Source: Saccoglossus kowalevskii
Lineage: Eukaryota > Hemichordata > Enteropneusta > Harrimaniidae
Length of the DNA stretch: 45,543 nucleotides
Reading direction: 5' to 3'
NCBI RefSeq assembly: GCF_000003605.2
Contig: NW_003156235.1
Coordinates: forward strand, 224,906 to 270,448
The notes beneath the pieces were generated by a model. It was not told the DNA's origin. It saw only the letters and a program-made list of their open reading frames with translations, and made no database searches. Below, one piece after another: positions 1 to 12,000 of the stretch; the stretch's first letter is position 1; the number at the start of each line of letters is the position of its first letter. Made by a program: the position numbers and the translations under genes.

Positions 1-5
1 ACAAG

Positions 6-176
6 AAATGGCTAAAATGTTCAATGACCATATATGGTCATAGAACTTATTAAATATGCATATTACTAATATCTCAGGCACTATTGCAAGTAAAAACATG
101 GAGACAATGCTATAATGAAGGCATTGAACAAGATAAATTGCTAACATATTCAATGACCATATATGGTCATACAATT
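6..176. promoter_or_regulatory. Duplicated block with two CArG-type palindromes upstream of YDJC
   Basis: Positions 6-47 and 135-176 are copies of one 42-base block (37 of 42 bases agree), offset by 129 bases. Each contains the 16-base perfect palindrome TGACCATATATGGTCA (25-40 and 154-169). Its core, CCATATATGG (28-37 and 157-166), matches the serum response factor consensus CC(A/T)6GG exactly. The blocks lie about 490 and 360 bases before the YDJC start codon. They could be regulatory, or simply part of a repeat that happens to contain a palindrome. The rest of 177-527 shows no other feature I can support, except a possible splice acceptor (AG at 471-472). Confidence 0.4.
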
Positions 177-527
177 CATGTAATGTAATCAGTTCACCAT
201 GCTGTGACTAGATCAACACACATTGTGATCAATTTGCCTACAGTGTATAGTAAACGAATCGCAGTACATGTCTCCACAACCCCAGATATTACAGAAGTGA
301 AATGTCATAACACTGTTGCATGAATGCAATTCAGCGCTAACGCAGGCATAGCATCGAAAGCCGGTAATCGCTGCTTGCAGCTATATTTTTATTTTTGTTC
401 TTGTATTACAATTTTCAAATAGGAATAAAAATATATATTTTCTCGATCTGATATTTGAATATTTTTTCCAGCAGTTAGGTATCAGTGGAGCAGTGTTATT
501 AAGGGTACAGTTCTGCGTCAATATAGC

Positions 528-3500
528 ATGACAAGACAAGAAAAGCTTCATCTTGTCGTCACAGGTGATGATTTTGGTTATTGTCCTGAAAGAAACCGAG
601 GGATCATTGAATGCTTCAAGCGTGGTGTTATCACTGGTTCTTCACTTCTTGTTAATGCTGTCGGCTTCAAAGATGCAGTAAAATTAGCAAAAGAATGCAG
701 ACTTCCACTTGGTACGTATCTTTGGCGAATAACAGCATGTTTTAAATTGGATCAATTTTGATAACCATTTGTGGTTGACAATCACCAGTAGTAAGAAGTT
801 TTATAGTGCACTGCACTGGGTCATGGATAAATAACGATAAGAGCCCAGGTTCAAGTGCCACCTACAATGCAAAACATCACCAAGTCATTACATTAACAAA
901 ATTAAATGATTTATTAATAATTATTGTTATTATAGGATTACATTTAAACTTGACAGAAGGTGTTCCCATAAGTGGAAGGTCATCTCTTCTCGACAAGGAT
1001 GGATTTTTCCTGGACAAATGTGTAATCCAGGATGCACTCAGAGAACATAAGATCAATTTTGATGAGGTGAATCTTTTTTTTTCTCAAATTCCTCATTTGT
1101 AATTTGTAATTCTGAAAAAATCATTAAAATGCAGTTGTTGTCATGTCATGCCCTTTAATTTCCCAGCCTAATAATGTGCTATATACACACACTTGATGTT
1201 GGTCAGTTTTGATCAAGTAAGGGTATCCCAATGCCATATTTCTCCTCTGAAAGGTCAGCAATGGTTATTAAAAAGAAATTCAAGTTCAAAGTCAAATTAT
1301 TAAGTTTATGGCAGACGCTCGTTCCGCACCATTCACGCAATACTCAGGATCGTGTAGTGAACAGAAAATGTATTCAAATGCTCATGTGGTGACTTTCAAA
1401 TCATTCACATACCAATAGTGACCTACTTACCTTTTGATTTGAATACATTAATTAATATGCAAATTAGGTCATTAATGTACATGAATTTGTAGCAAAAACT
1501 AATCAGATTTGTGCATTATCCAGGAGCATCCATGTTTCATTAAAATCTTTTAAATGGTAATTGAGAAATAATTAATTGTCTTTTCAACATTATAGGTTAG
1601 AAACGAAATGAGAGCGCAGATAGCTTTATTTAGACAAACTCTTGGGTATACCCCTGTATATGTGGATGGACACCAACATGTACATGTGTTTCCAGGTAAG
1701 TTCCTCTCCCTCATTCCTACATCATGATTAAAATGGTTAAATATGAACAACTTGTGTGCAAACATAATTCGCATATTGTGATTTGTCTTTGTCCTTTACT
1801 TTCATAAAAGTATTGTATTAAAGTGACAAGTAATAACATGTCACTAATATGATTAAAATGAACCCTGTACATTACATTGCTTCAAAAGATGAACATGTCA
1901 ATACATGTTAATATGTCAAGTGATATATATCGTCAACTTTCAATTGGTTTAAATTTGAAAATGACAAGACACAAGGATTTACACATGTGCTGCAGTTGTT
2001 GCCACGTTTCTCCCCAAAGCGTTATGAAGTAGAACTCCCTCCCCCCACTCTAGAATTTCAAATATCATTAGGATTAACAAAATATACTTAGTCTTGTACC
2101 GTTATTTAAATAAACTGAGTGCTATTTTATTTTTCTGGCCAGAGTACTGCTTGCCCATTTCTTGATTTGACCAATTTGGTTTAAATTTAAATACAAATTT
2201 TAATGTTTTTCATATGCAGGCTACTGATCTTTTATTTTGATCGACATGTCACTTTAGTCAAATATAATTCAAGCGGGAGGGTTGTCGCCTGCGCACACGT
2301 GGGAGTTGAGTCCCAAACGATGATAAAAACACGTGCGAAAAAATGCAAAGGCTCATGGGTAGATGCTTGTTTGTAAACAATGTCACACTTTGGCCATCTG
2401 ACGTATGCGCAGGTGACTACTACCCCACTTTAAATGTTATTGATATTAACTTTTTGTTTGTGAAACTGAATGTTATAATATCTACGGTACCAAGATGAGT
2501 CCTATAGTGTTGGTTTGAAATGAAATCACAAAGCATTATGTCTTGTGTTTAATTATTTACTGTGGAATACTTTATTTTTGCTGGAATTAATTTTCGCTGA
2601 AAAGGCTTTTTGGGCGTTTTGTATGGAATTTATTTTCACTGAGTTTAATGTGAAATATAGGAAAAAAAGTATATTCGCTGGATTTTATGAAGACAAAAAC
2701 TAAAATAGCGACATACATATTTATATCTTACGCAGCATTGAAATAATTTCTCACTTCTCTTCCTTCTTTGGGAGTAAAATCAAAGCATGGTAGGGCAGTT
2801 AGAAATGTCTTTACCATCGGCTAACGTTGTTTTCATTTTTCACACTGCACTGCATGATTATGTCATTTCTATTTTTAAATTATAATCTTGTATTTATTAC
2901 AAATTCTATTTTGCATTCAGGTATCAGTCAAGTATTCGCTGAAGTTCTAAAAGAACACAACATTACATTAACTAGATTTCCCATTCAGTATAATTTGGAA
3001 AAATGCTCATGGGTGCTTGAAGAACACAAGAAATTCAATAAAGTCGTGCAACTGTACGCACAAAATGCAAAATCTATCTTTCAGGCTCACTGTATCAGGT
3101 ATGTATACTATTAGTATACTCTATAGCTTAAAATGTTAACATTTAGTGATGAGCAATTAATGATGTAACTGTCCTAGCTTTTGCTCACAAAAAAACTCAT
3201 TGGTACAATGTTCAGAGGGTTGTTTGTTGAAACTAAATATTGAGACTAATATTATCATGTTGTAAAATCACCAATTTCTTTGAGTAGAAAGGGAGCACTG
3301 CTTGTTGAAATTGAAATGCCGAAAGCAGTGCTGGTAATGTTTCAATATAGATGACGGTTTTCATTATGATGCCTACTTCCCCAGAACCAAGTTTAGGTAG
3401 CCCCAGTTGTTATTTGTTCTAATTTATTTGATTGAAACTGTCACTCAGAATTTGTAGGGCTTATACATAATTATTCGCTGCGTTCATTGTCAAATGTTTG

Positions 3501-3829
3501 TAAATTATCTGTGCAGATATCCACTTGGCTACATTGGTCTGAGCACCATGGGGGAGAAGATGACTGTAGATAGGATAGAATCAGCATTGTCGTCGTCACT
3601 GTACAACCTTAAAAAGTCCAAAGAATCGTTCTTGACCTTTGAACTCATGACTCATCCCGGGTACCCAAGTATGAACGGTTACGGTGGTTGCGGACATGGC
3701 CCTGATAAATTCTCCTGTTCACAAGACCGTGTACATGAAATAAGCATTTTACAAGACGAGAGATTGAAAATGGTTTACAAGAAATACAACGTTGAGCTGT
3801 GTTCTTACAAAGAGATGTTCCAAAAATAG
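528..3829 (+). CDS. YDJC: YDJC-family carbohydrate (chitooligosaccharide) deacetylase, 5 exons
   Basis: Coding exons are 528-711, 936-1066, 1596-1695, 2921-3098 and 3517-3829 (stop TAG). All introns are GT-AG, the frame is continuous, and the product is 301 aa, close to the vertebrate YDJC length. Family motifs are seen in order: TGDDFG (residues 12-17, the catalytic and metal Asp pair), GLHLNLTEG (62-70, His64 as likely metal ligand), DGHQHVH (129-135, further metal-binding His) and THPG (243-246, His244 as likely catalytic acid). The family removes acetyl groups from N-acetylated sugars in a metal-dependent way; the substrate of animal YDJC is not settled. There is no signal peptide, so it is probably intracellular. 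Met528 was chosen because the family starts just before the first beta strand (KLHLVV). The frame stays open upstream to an acceptor-like AG at 471-472, so a longer N-terminus is possible but less likely. It is convergent with CFAP251. Confidence 0.93.
2275..2426. mobile_element. Short inverted-repeat element (MITE-like) in YDJC intron 3
   Basis: Two 26-base arms, 2275-2300 and 2401-2426, are inverted copies with 20 of 26 bases agreeing. Both share the core CCTGCGCA followed by C/T and ACGT. The enclosed 100 bases have no open frame of note. The arms are GC-rich against an AT-rich intron. I cannot see a clear target-site duplication, so the superfamily is unknown. Confidence 0.5.
2558..2710 (-). 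mobile_element. Truncated MITE, family A (CTGTGGAATAC ends), YDJC intron 3
   Basis: The sequence begins TACTGTGGAATACTTTATTT and runs through the same internal blocks (TTTTGTATGGAATTTATTTT, TTTAATGTGAAATATAG) as the complete copy at 18202-18384, read on the opposite strand. It loses similarity before the second terminal repeat, so one end is missing or decayed. It also carries a GGAATTAATTTTCGCT stretch comparable to the insertion in the copy at 14870-15087. Confidence 0.7.
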
Positions 3830-5030
3830 TATTTAAGAGAAAATCATGATGTTACCACCGAGGGCGCTGTGAATAATTCAGTACTCATATCAACAATTTA
3901 CTATTATTCCTATCACAAACGGGTGCATGTTGCCAAACATTCACCAAGTTGAGTCTGTTGTTGTACATTCTGCTAATCAGTTAATCCATTTATGTTGAAG
4001 AAATATGCAGCCTTACTGTGACAGTTGCCTTGGTGGAAATGCTATGTTCACCAATAATTGTCATGTGACATGGCACATACATTGATTTCTTTGTCGTATA
4101 AACACCACCTGTTTTTTATACCTGTGAGATTTTCCTTGACACATCGGACTTTCAGTGTTCAGTCGTCATGTAATGTTGTGTTTGATGTAGGACCAATGCA
4201 ACTCTAAACTGTCTACTTTTAAATTTAAAACTCAATTTTAAATTTGCAATAACTCTTAAAGTTAGAAATCAAAAATTACTAATTATTTGGCCATATGGTA
4301 ATTAATATGTAAAATTATTCACCTATCTTGTGATGGTTGCACACAATTTTCCAGACAGACACAAAATTATTAAAGTAAAGTGTAAATAAGCCCAATATAT
4401 GGGTGAAAATTACGCACATGGCTAATTTTGATTTCATCTTTTCAATTTGAATGATGCAAATGAGAATATAGAGCCAGTTTTTAGATTAATATTATTATAA
4501 TAATTCTGAAGTTGTATATCCATGACAATGCACACCACAATTCGGACAACTTCAACTGGATGCATCGAGTTTAATATCAAGTTGCGGTTGCTATTATTCA
4601 GTCAAAATATGGTTTTAATAGTAAACTTTGTATTCTTGCATTAGTTATCAGGAAACATTTAAATAATCTTCAAAGCTTGAGTTAATTTGAAATAGACTGG
4701 ATAAGCAAGTTTGTCATTAAACTTCTACAAATGTTCCTGTTTATGGGCCTTTTTTAACATAATACTGATTGGCGTCATCCGCCATTTTGAATTGCATCTT
4801 AAAAACTGTCTGCTGTATGGATTTCATGTTCACTACAGATGTCTCTTTGGTGTTTTTTTTCTCAGATTTGATCATTTTGTGATAATACACATGTACCTAC
4901 ATTCAATTCTCTAAATTTAGTCAATATTTTTGACAATTTTGTTTTAAAAAAATACTAATGTTTAATTGTTCTTGAAAATAGCTACCTACCAGGTACATGT
5001 AACTGCTACCTAACTAATATTGTATGTAGA

Positions 5031-5395
5031 CACCTTGGGTGTAACTCAGAGATCACTTTGTGAGGACGCCTTCCATTCTCTAGTAAATATTTAGTGAATA
5101 TTTTTGTCATGTTTAGTAAAAAAAAAATGCAATTTTGATGACTTTTTGAAAAAAAATAGCCCATGTTTTAAATATTTTATATGAAGCCACCTTGGGTGGA
5201 CCTCTCTCGAATTTGTTAATTTCATGACGGTAACTTTATTTCAATAAATATTTTTAGTCTTTTAAAAAAATTACCAGCTCAAATGTTACACTTTCAATGT
5301 TAGTACCTTGGGTGGACCACTGTCAGATGAATTTGGTTCATTCATTTAGTGTTGATCACTACAATTCTTACTTTTTAGTGAATATTCTTATTTTG
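5031..5395. repeat. Degenerate three-copy repeat (ACCTTGGGTG... / TTTAGTGAATATT...)
   Basis: ACCTTGGGTG occurs at about 5032, 5189 and 5305. Each is followed roughly 50-70 bases later by a version of TTTAGTGAATATTTTT (near 5090, 5240 and 5372). The alternation of two shared blocks suggests an old tandem repeat of about 115-160 bases, now diverged. It lies in the probable YDJC 3' flank. Confidence 0.5.
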
Positions 5396-5722
5396 AAAAT
5401 TATGCTTCTCATTTTGTCTGGAAAATGGCATGCAACCACACAACTAAGTTTATCATGACTAAAGATATTGACTTTTAGTGTACTTCGAAATGGAGATTCA
5501 CATTATTTCTGAAAATCAAATTTGCGTGCTAAAATGTTTCTTTAATAATTCCTAATTTTATAACCTACTAAAAAGAAATTAAAACGCTCTCATGCAAGTT
5601 TTAAAACTTGAAATATTTATTTTATATATATAGTATAAGAATACAGTATAATACATCAGCAATATTTTTATGCAATTATTTTTAAAAATAAAAATCATGT
5701 TATTAGTGGGCGGCTATTTTCA

Positions 5723-5728
5723 TTTATT
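5723..5728 (-). terminator. Candidate CFAP251 polyadenylation signal
   Basis: AATAAA on the minus strand, about 330 bases after the CFAP251 stop codon. It is the first well-placed canonical hexamer I noticed; motif only. Confidence 0.35.
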
Positions 5729-6055
5729 TTCTTCAACACAGAAAGCATGGAAATTAATTGTATTTTAATACCCCAAATTCTGTTTCCCCATATCCACAAT
5801 ATAAAAGCCAAACCCACCTTTTGGAACAAGAAAGATGCACACAAATTGTCAATTCTTTATCCGGACTCTCTACACAAAATTACTGGAATGTATGTACACT
5901 TGATGGGAACTCCATTATTTACACATTTCAAAACCTGAAGAAACTTATTTAAAACAAAAAAAACCTAGAATTTGTTTTCAACTGTGAAATTTCTCGCAAC
6001 TATTTTTGTTGTGCACACTGTTCAATTTCTCATATTCCACGTGTAGGGACAGCTT

Positions 6056-9000
6056 TTAGTGGATCATCATTACTTCAGCGGGCGACTTTACGTCTGTTGG
6101 ACTCTCTTGTCGAGCTCTCTGTTCAGCCGATTCATCGTAACCAAATCCCAACACTTGACTGGCAAACATATCTGAATTTATGCTCTCTGGCAAATTGTCT
6201 TCAATAATGTCACCCGCATTTGCTGGATCGTACAATCCAAGCTCTGAACTACCTCCCTCTGGATTATATCCTAGAAGTGTGGTCAGGAACTCTGCAAGGT
6301 CGTGTTCTGTCATATGTTCACCTGTAATAAAAAATATTGAATATTAAAGTGAAACGAGTTATCAGCTCCGAAGTGTATACCACTTTGATTTAAATTCTTT
6401 GAGGGCTAAGCCCAAAGTAGACTTTTCTCACCTTTTGCATAATTTTTTTTAATTTTAATTAAGAAATGTAGCCAATAGGAATTTCTATTATCAAACAAAT
6501 TCTAGTAAATATATAAAATATATAAAAATAGGAACAATGCTGCTCAAAAGGTTAAAGACGATTGCAAAGTGCCATGGGCAGAAATATTTTCCTATCAAAG
6601 TGCAGCTACTTAAATTCTTTGCGCTAGTCACTGTCACCACCATATTGTTCTGGACACACAAACAGAAACATTACCATCTAACTTGCTGATAAATCAATTA
6701 AGTGATTGCAACAAGTTTGTCAAACCAACAACAACAGAAGATCTACCGAGTTTTCTGTTATTGAACTTTTCAAGGGTTTAACAAATTTGGCATTCTACTA
6801 GTACTATCATAATTGTAAATTGACTATATGTTTTAGTTCCATATTTCATTAAAATAACTTAATGAGCTGGTTTACAAACATATTTTCACAACAGTACAAA
6901 TGATGACAACATCCTATTAAAAGAATGAGAGAAATCTGAAAAATTAATATGTGAAATGCTCCATCAATATACTATCATAGTGTAGGGTTTCAGGATTTAA
7001 CTGAAGAAATGAATCTTGTTGATAAAAAAGAAAGAATTTGACTCACCTTTGCTTTGCAATAAATCCAGCAGTTCACCCCGATCTATGGCAGGGACACCTG
7101 TTCCATCATCGAGTCCCAGCACTTCAAACGCCCTCTGCAGTTGGCTGATGGAAAGCCCAAATGCTGGTCTGTGGTTCACATACACTGGTGGGAAAGAATA
7201 TCGAATGATAATAGCTAGAAGTTCTCTAAATATTAATTATTTTCAAATTGTGTACATGTCCAGAATTTAGCTCTTCCAAGAAGGTTGAGTCACATTTGGA
7301 AACTTTCAGAAACTTGTATTGATTAGCAAATACGTACTTTGTCATGTATATGTTGTGGTGTGGTGTATTAAATAACTTCAAAAGTCAGTCAGATTTTTCA
7401 ACTTACATTTTATAAATTCGCCAAGATCGATGTCAGTTACATATTTTCCCGTTTCCACATATTGGCTGAATTTCACTTCATTCAGCATGTCTTCTATCTC
7501 CTGCTCTGAGGGATAAAATCCAAGTGCTCTCATGACAAACGGTACTTCCGTGAGAGGAATCTTAGTTGAGATTTCTCTTGAATCCATCGTGTCAACTCCT
7601 TGACTGAAAAAAAAATAACAGTACAATTTTAAATCATGGCAAAACACTCTCTGACACTCAGGTGAAAGAATGCAAAGAATATACCATTTTTGTTATGTGA
7701 GGCACATTAACCCAAATTGCATTTATTGTATATTGAATCATTAAAAACACAACTTATTTTGACCACAGACACACCTCTGCCAGTAAGTAAATATGGTATC
7801 CACTTTTTGGTCATTGTAATTGTAACCATAGAGAAACAGATGTAAATTACAAACTGAAAGCAGAAGTCCTGGTAGTTAGACCCCAAGAATTTTTAGTATG
7901 AACAAGAGTTTTGTTAAATTGGGCAATTGATATTTCAGGGATCAATGCAATATTTCAAGAATTTTATTTGACTTGATGAAAAATTTGGGAAACGTGTATA
8001 GTATGAATCAGAGTTTGTATAAAAGGTTGCCAAAGCTTACCTTCTAATCTGTGCATAATAAAAATAGTCTTCAAGTTCTGCAAATAGTTCACCTTCTCTA
8101 CCGCCCTCTAACAGACCATAGAACGGAATCAGGTCTTCTCCACCGAGTTTGCTACCAGCCTCGAGAACCCTTTAGAAAAGTCAAATGAATCAGTGTTACA
8201 TGGATGCACTGTATGTTACTTCAATTTTGCAAGGGCAAAATATAATGTTTGTCGCATTAAAAACGTAACGTATCCGATACATGTGTGATTGTCATTCCAG
8301 AGTGATAATAAGCACACCATGATGCCTTTTCCTCAACAAAAACAATAAGACTAAAACTTACATTAGATTAACGTTCCACATATGTACCGAGGAGTCGGTA
8401 CCACCTGCAGTGAAGACATGTTTACCGTCATAACTACAAGCTAAGTTTACCACCTGGAATATCATAAAAACATGAACATCGTTTAAATTCAAAAAAGAAT
8501 ACGGTAGTATGGATGCCGAGACACATGTTATTTTTGTTAATGGCTTTTAACGAGTCGGGTTGAATCTCAAAATTGGTTTGGAGTTAAATTATTACAAGGT
8601 TCATTAGCTGCCAAATTTCAAAGTTGATATCCATATCATAGCACAGAGGATATGATGGGATGAGAAACACACTATGTAGCAAACTTACCTTGCCAGGATG
8701 GGCTATTAATGCCATGGCATTGTGTGGGTTGCCGTCCAAAGGCATAGAATGCAGGCCAACTTTATCATTGGTGATGTATGCTAAATAGCGTTTACTATCA
8801 ACAGCGCCCTCTGTTGGTAACACCTCCATACTATGAAGAAAAAAAAATTGAATTTTATAAAATAAATGTGTTTTTGCTATGTTTTCCGAAAATTTATTCA
8901 TTTTGTAAAAAATTGTACTACAGAGCAATATATACGAATATTGGCTTTAAAAAAGTTGGGGGTTACTAGCCTAATTTTCAAGAAAGTGGTAGTTTTATTT

Positions 9001-12000
9001 TAGTGGATAGTTGCCATTATGGAAGTACATGTATTAGAAAGCTTTTACCATATGTTCCTATGGCAGAGATACTATGCCATATCTCATATTGTGGGCTTGG
9101 GACATAGGCTGAAAAAAATCATATATAGTTAACGACAGAGCACTTTTTGTTGTCTCGAATTATTTCAAAATTCTGGATTTAAAAAGTGTTGAAAAATTAT
9201 TTTTTTTATTAGCATTGTGCTCTATGAAATACTAGTACCGGTAGTTCTAAAAATACTGATTTTTGAAAAAAATATTATAAGAACATGTTTGCTATTTTAT
9301 TACGCCATAGGACAATATCTCCATGATTGTACTTAATAACCAATGAACATTGTCTCATGATTTATGCCAAATTATCTCAAAAAGTTTTAGAAGTCACTGT
9401 TACAAAAATTGGGTAAGTTTCCTCATGAAAGTGAACTGCGGTATACAGAAAAGTCAACAATAAGCAATAAGTTGACAATTTCAGGTTGGAATTTAAAGTA
9501 ACAACTTTAGACATGCACTTCCACTTCCACTTTGCCAAGGAGACGTGCTGCTAATAAAGCAAAGCATATACCCGGGGTAGTAATGTCACTTCTACCTTCT
9601 TCAAAATAATCACCAACTTACCGCTGAAGTGGTGATCCATATGTTGGTGCAAGTAGCGTCTTCCGGCACATCTTAGTTGTAGAGTTATAAAGCTTGAATT
9701 TATACTGCAGTTACAAAAAAGAGGTTATTTTTCTTTTCATATTAAATTGATTGCTGACAAACAGATTATATTTATATCTAGAACACAATAAGCAACAGCG
9801 TCAAAAGATTGATGTCGGATAAAAAACTTATTCCTTTAGTTTTTTTCCAAACCCCCCTACCCCCCACTGAAACTTAATTGATAAATATTGATCATGGCGT
9901 CAGACTACATTCACCATTAAATACAAACTGATAATTGGACAGTAGTACCGGTATGGCATTAGCAGTTGGTTGTACAAATGTAGTAATGAAGGGGAATATA
10001 CGTATGCGCAAACTATTTTTCTGGGTTCTGCACATGCTCTAGGTCCATGCCCTGAAATTGACCTCATTTGACGCACATATTTACACTCGGACCAAACCAT
10101 TTTCTCGTCTTGGATGTTTTTTTTGTCATTTTCTGTTATTTTTTCTATGATTGGATAGAAAAAAAACGAACTTCATTAAAAATTAAAATCGTTTTTGTAG
10201 GATGGAAACTTTTTGAGGTCAAACCCCCCCCCCCCCAAACTAAAGCAAATAAGTTTTTTATCCGACATCGATCTTTTGACGTCGTCCCTAGAGTATTATC
10301 AACTAAGAAATTTTGTACATGGGATGTGTTCCTCAATCGGACAAAACACTATCATGAAACACATTAGTATCAGAGAAAGTAGCAAAGACAAATACAAAAT
10401 CCAATCAAGCACTTCAGTGTATGTGTTTTTTATGAATGTAATATGTGTGACAAATGTGGTGTTAATAAAACAAATAAATTTCATTTATTTTATTTAATAA
10501 ATAAGTTACATAAAGATATAAAATGTGTCAAAGTTGTACCAATATTTTGGCGAGAAAAATTATCAAGTTATAAAATAAATTGAAAAATGATGACCAAAAA
10601 CTTTTATAAAAAATATGGCACAGTTCTATCATCAGTGACTGACCAATTATTAAAAATGCTTGTTACACAGACAATTTGACAGACTTACCTGGTCATTGGC
10701 TAACAAGAGGAAGTTCTCTTTTGTGATTGGAGGATACATGGTGAAGCACTGAGGAATGGCACTCTGTTCAATTCTGTCTGAACTGATGAGTTGTAAGTTA
10801 TCAGTGGTGCTGCTAAAGATGGCATACTCAACCTATATGCAAAAAATAAATAAATAGGTTAAAGGTCATCATGTGCATATTCAACTGAGTAAATATTAAT
10901 ATGATTTAACATGCACTGTAGACAACACATGGGACCCACATTCAGCACATTGAGGCATCACCATGACAACCACCCTTATGTATTAAATAAGGCTTATGAA
11001 TATGACCAGGGAAATATTAAGAATTAGTTTTAAAATCAACCCCTTTGAACAATTTATTTCTAAATTCATTCAATGAATTGGCCGTCCTATTGAATTGATT
11101 GAATGTTTAAGGTATTGTCAGTTCCTCAGTGTTAAACCCTCTTTTTGTGGTGTCTCTTTTCAGGGTGTAAATCAAAAATTCAAATGACAACAAAGTTTGA
11201 TAATGACTGGATACAAAATTGTGTGAGTTATTGTAACCACAAGAAATAAAAGTTTACAATTGAGACAAAAACAAGGATAGACATAGTATGGTAAGGCGAA
11301 AACTTGACAAAAAATCAAATCAAAATGGTTTTGTAGTGACAATCCATCAAAACAAATGAACACAAATTTGGTATGGTAATCGTTCAGTAATATTACCAGT
11401 GTTCTATCTTCACCGACAGACAGCAAGCGAGGAACTTCCGAATCCAATGTTCGACCAAACATGATCCCTCTGACAGGCTTGTAGTGCGCCCTCTGTTTAC
11501 CCAAGTACATCCACGGCTCCTGCTCGTTATATGGCTGGGCTTTGAAAACGCTCACACAGTAATCAGCATCCTAAACACAGACATATTGAACACATGTGCA
11601 ATCACGAAATTAACTTGATGAAAGAGACACATTCAAAATGTAATGGCGCTAACCCTGAAAACTGAATGTGTTTAAAACACAGTTGTAGCCAAAGACTTAG
11701 CCTTGAGCATTGATTGAGTTCTTATTTTTGAAACAGACAGAGTTTCAAGCAATAGATATGTGTCAACAATTACAGGAAACAAGTTTTTGACTCATCTAAC
11801 TTGACCTTAAACGCGAGAGACTGTTGCAGCACCATAGTACATGTATATGCAAATAGTCTTGTTCTATGCAGCACGTGTATATAGTGTGTGTCCCATTTCA
11901 TCAACACTTTAAAGATTCAAAATTATCGACTCACAAACATGACCACTAGGTCCATACAAGAGATACTGAATAAATATGGAGAGAGTATGTAGTATACATG

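Larger units (their letters stand above)
3830..6055. other. Tail-to-tail intergenic region between YDJC and CFAP251
   Basis: No coding sequence could be supported here; the short open frames lack homology and splice support. It should hold both 3' untranslated regions. A plus-strand AATAAA at 5243-5248 could serve YDJC. A minus-strand AATAAA (TTTATT at 5723-5728) lies about 330 bases past the CFAP251 stop and could serve that gene. Both assignments are guesses from motif and position. Confidence 0.5.
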
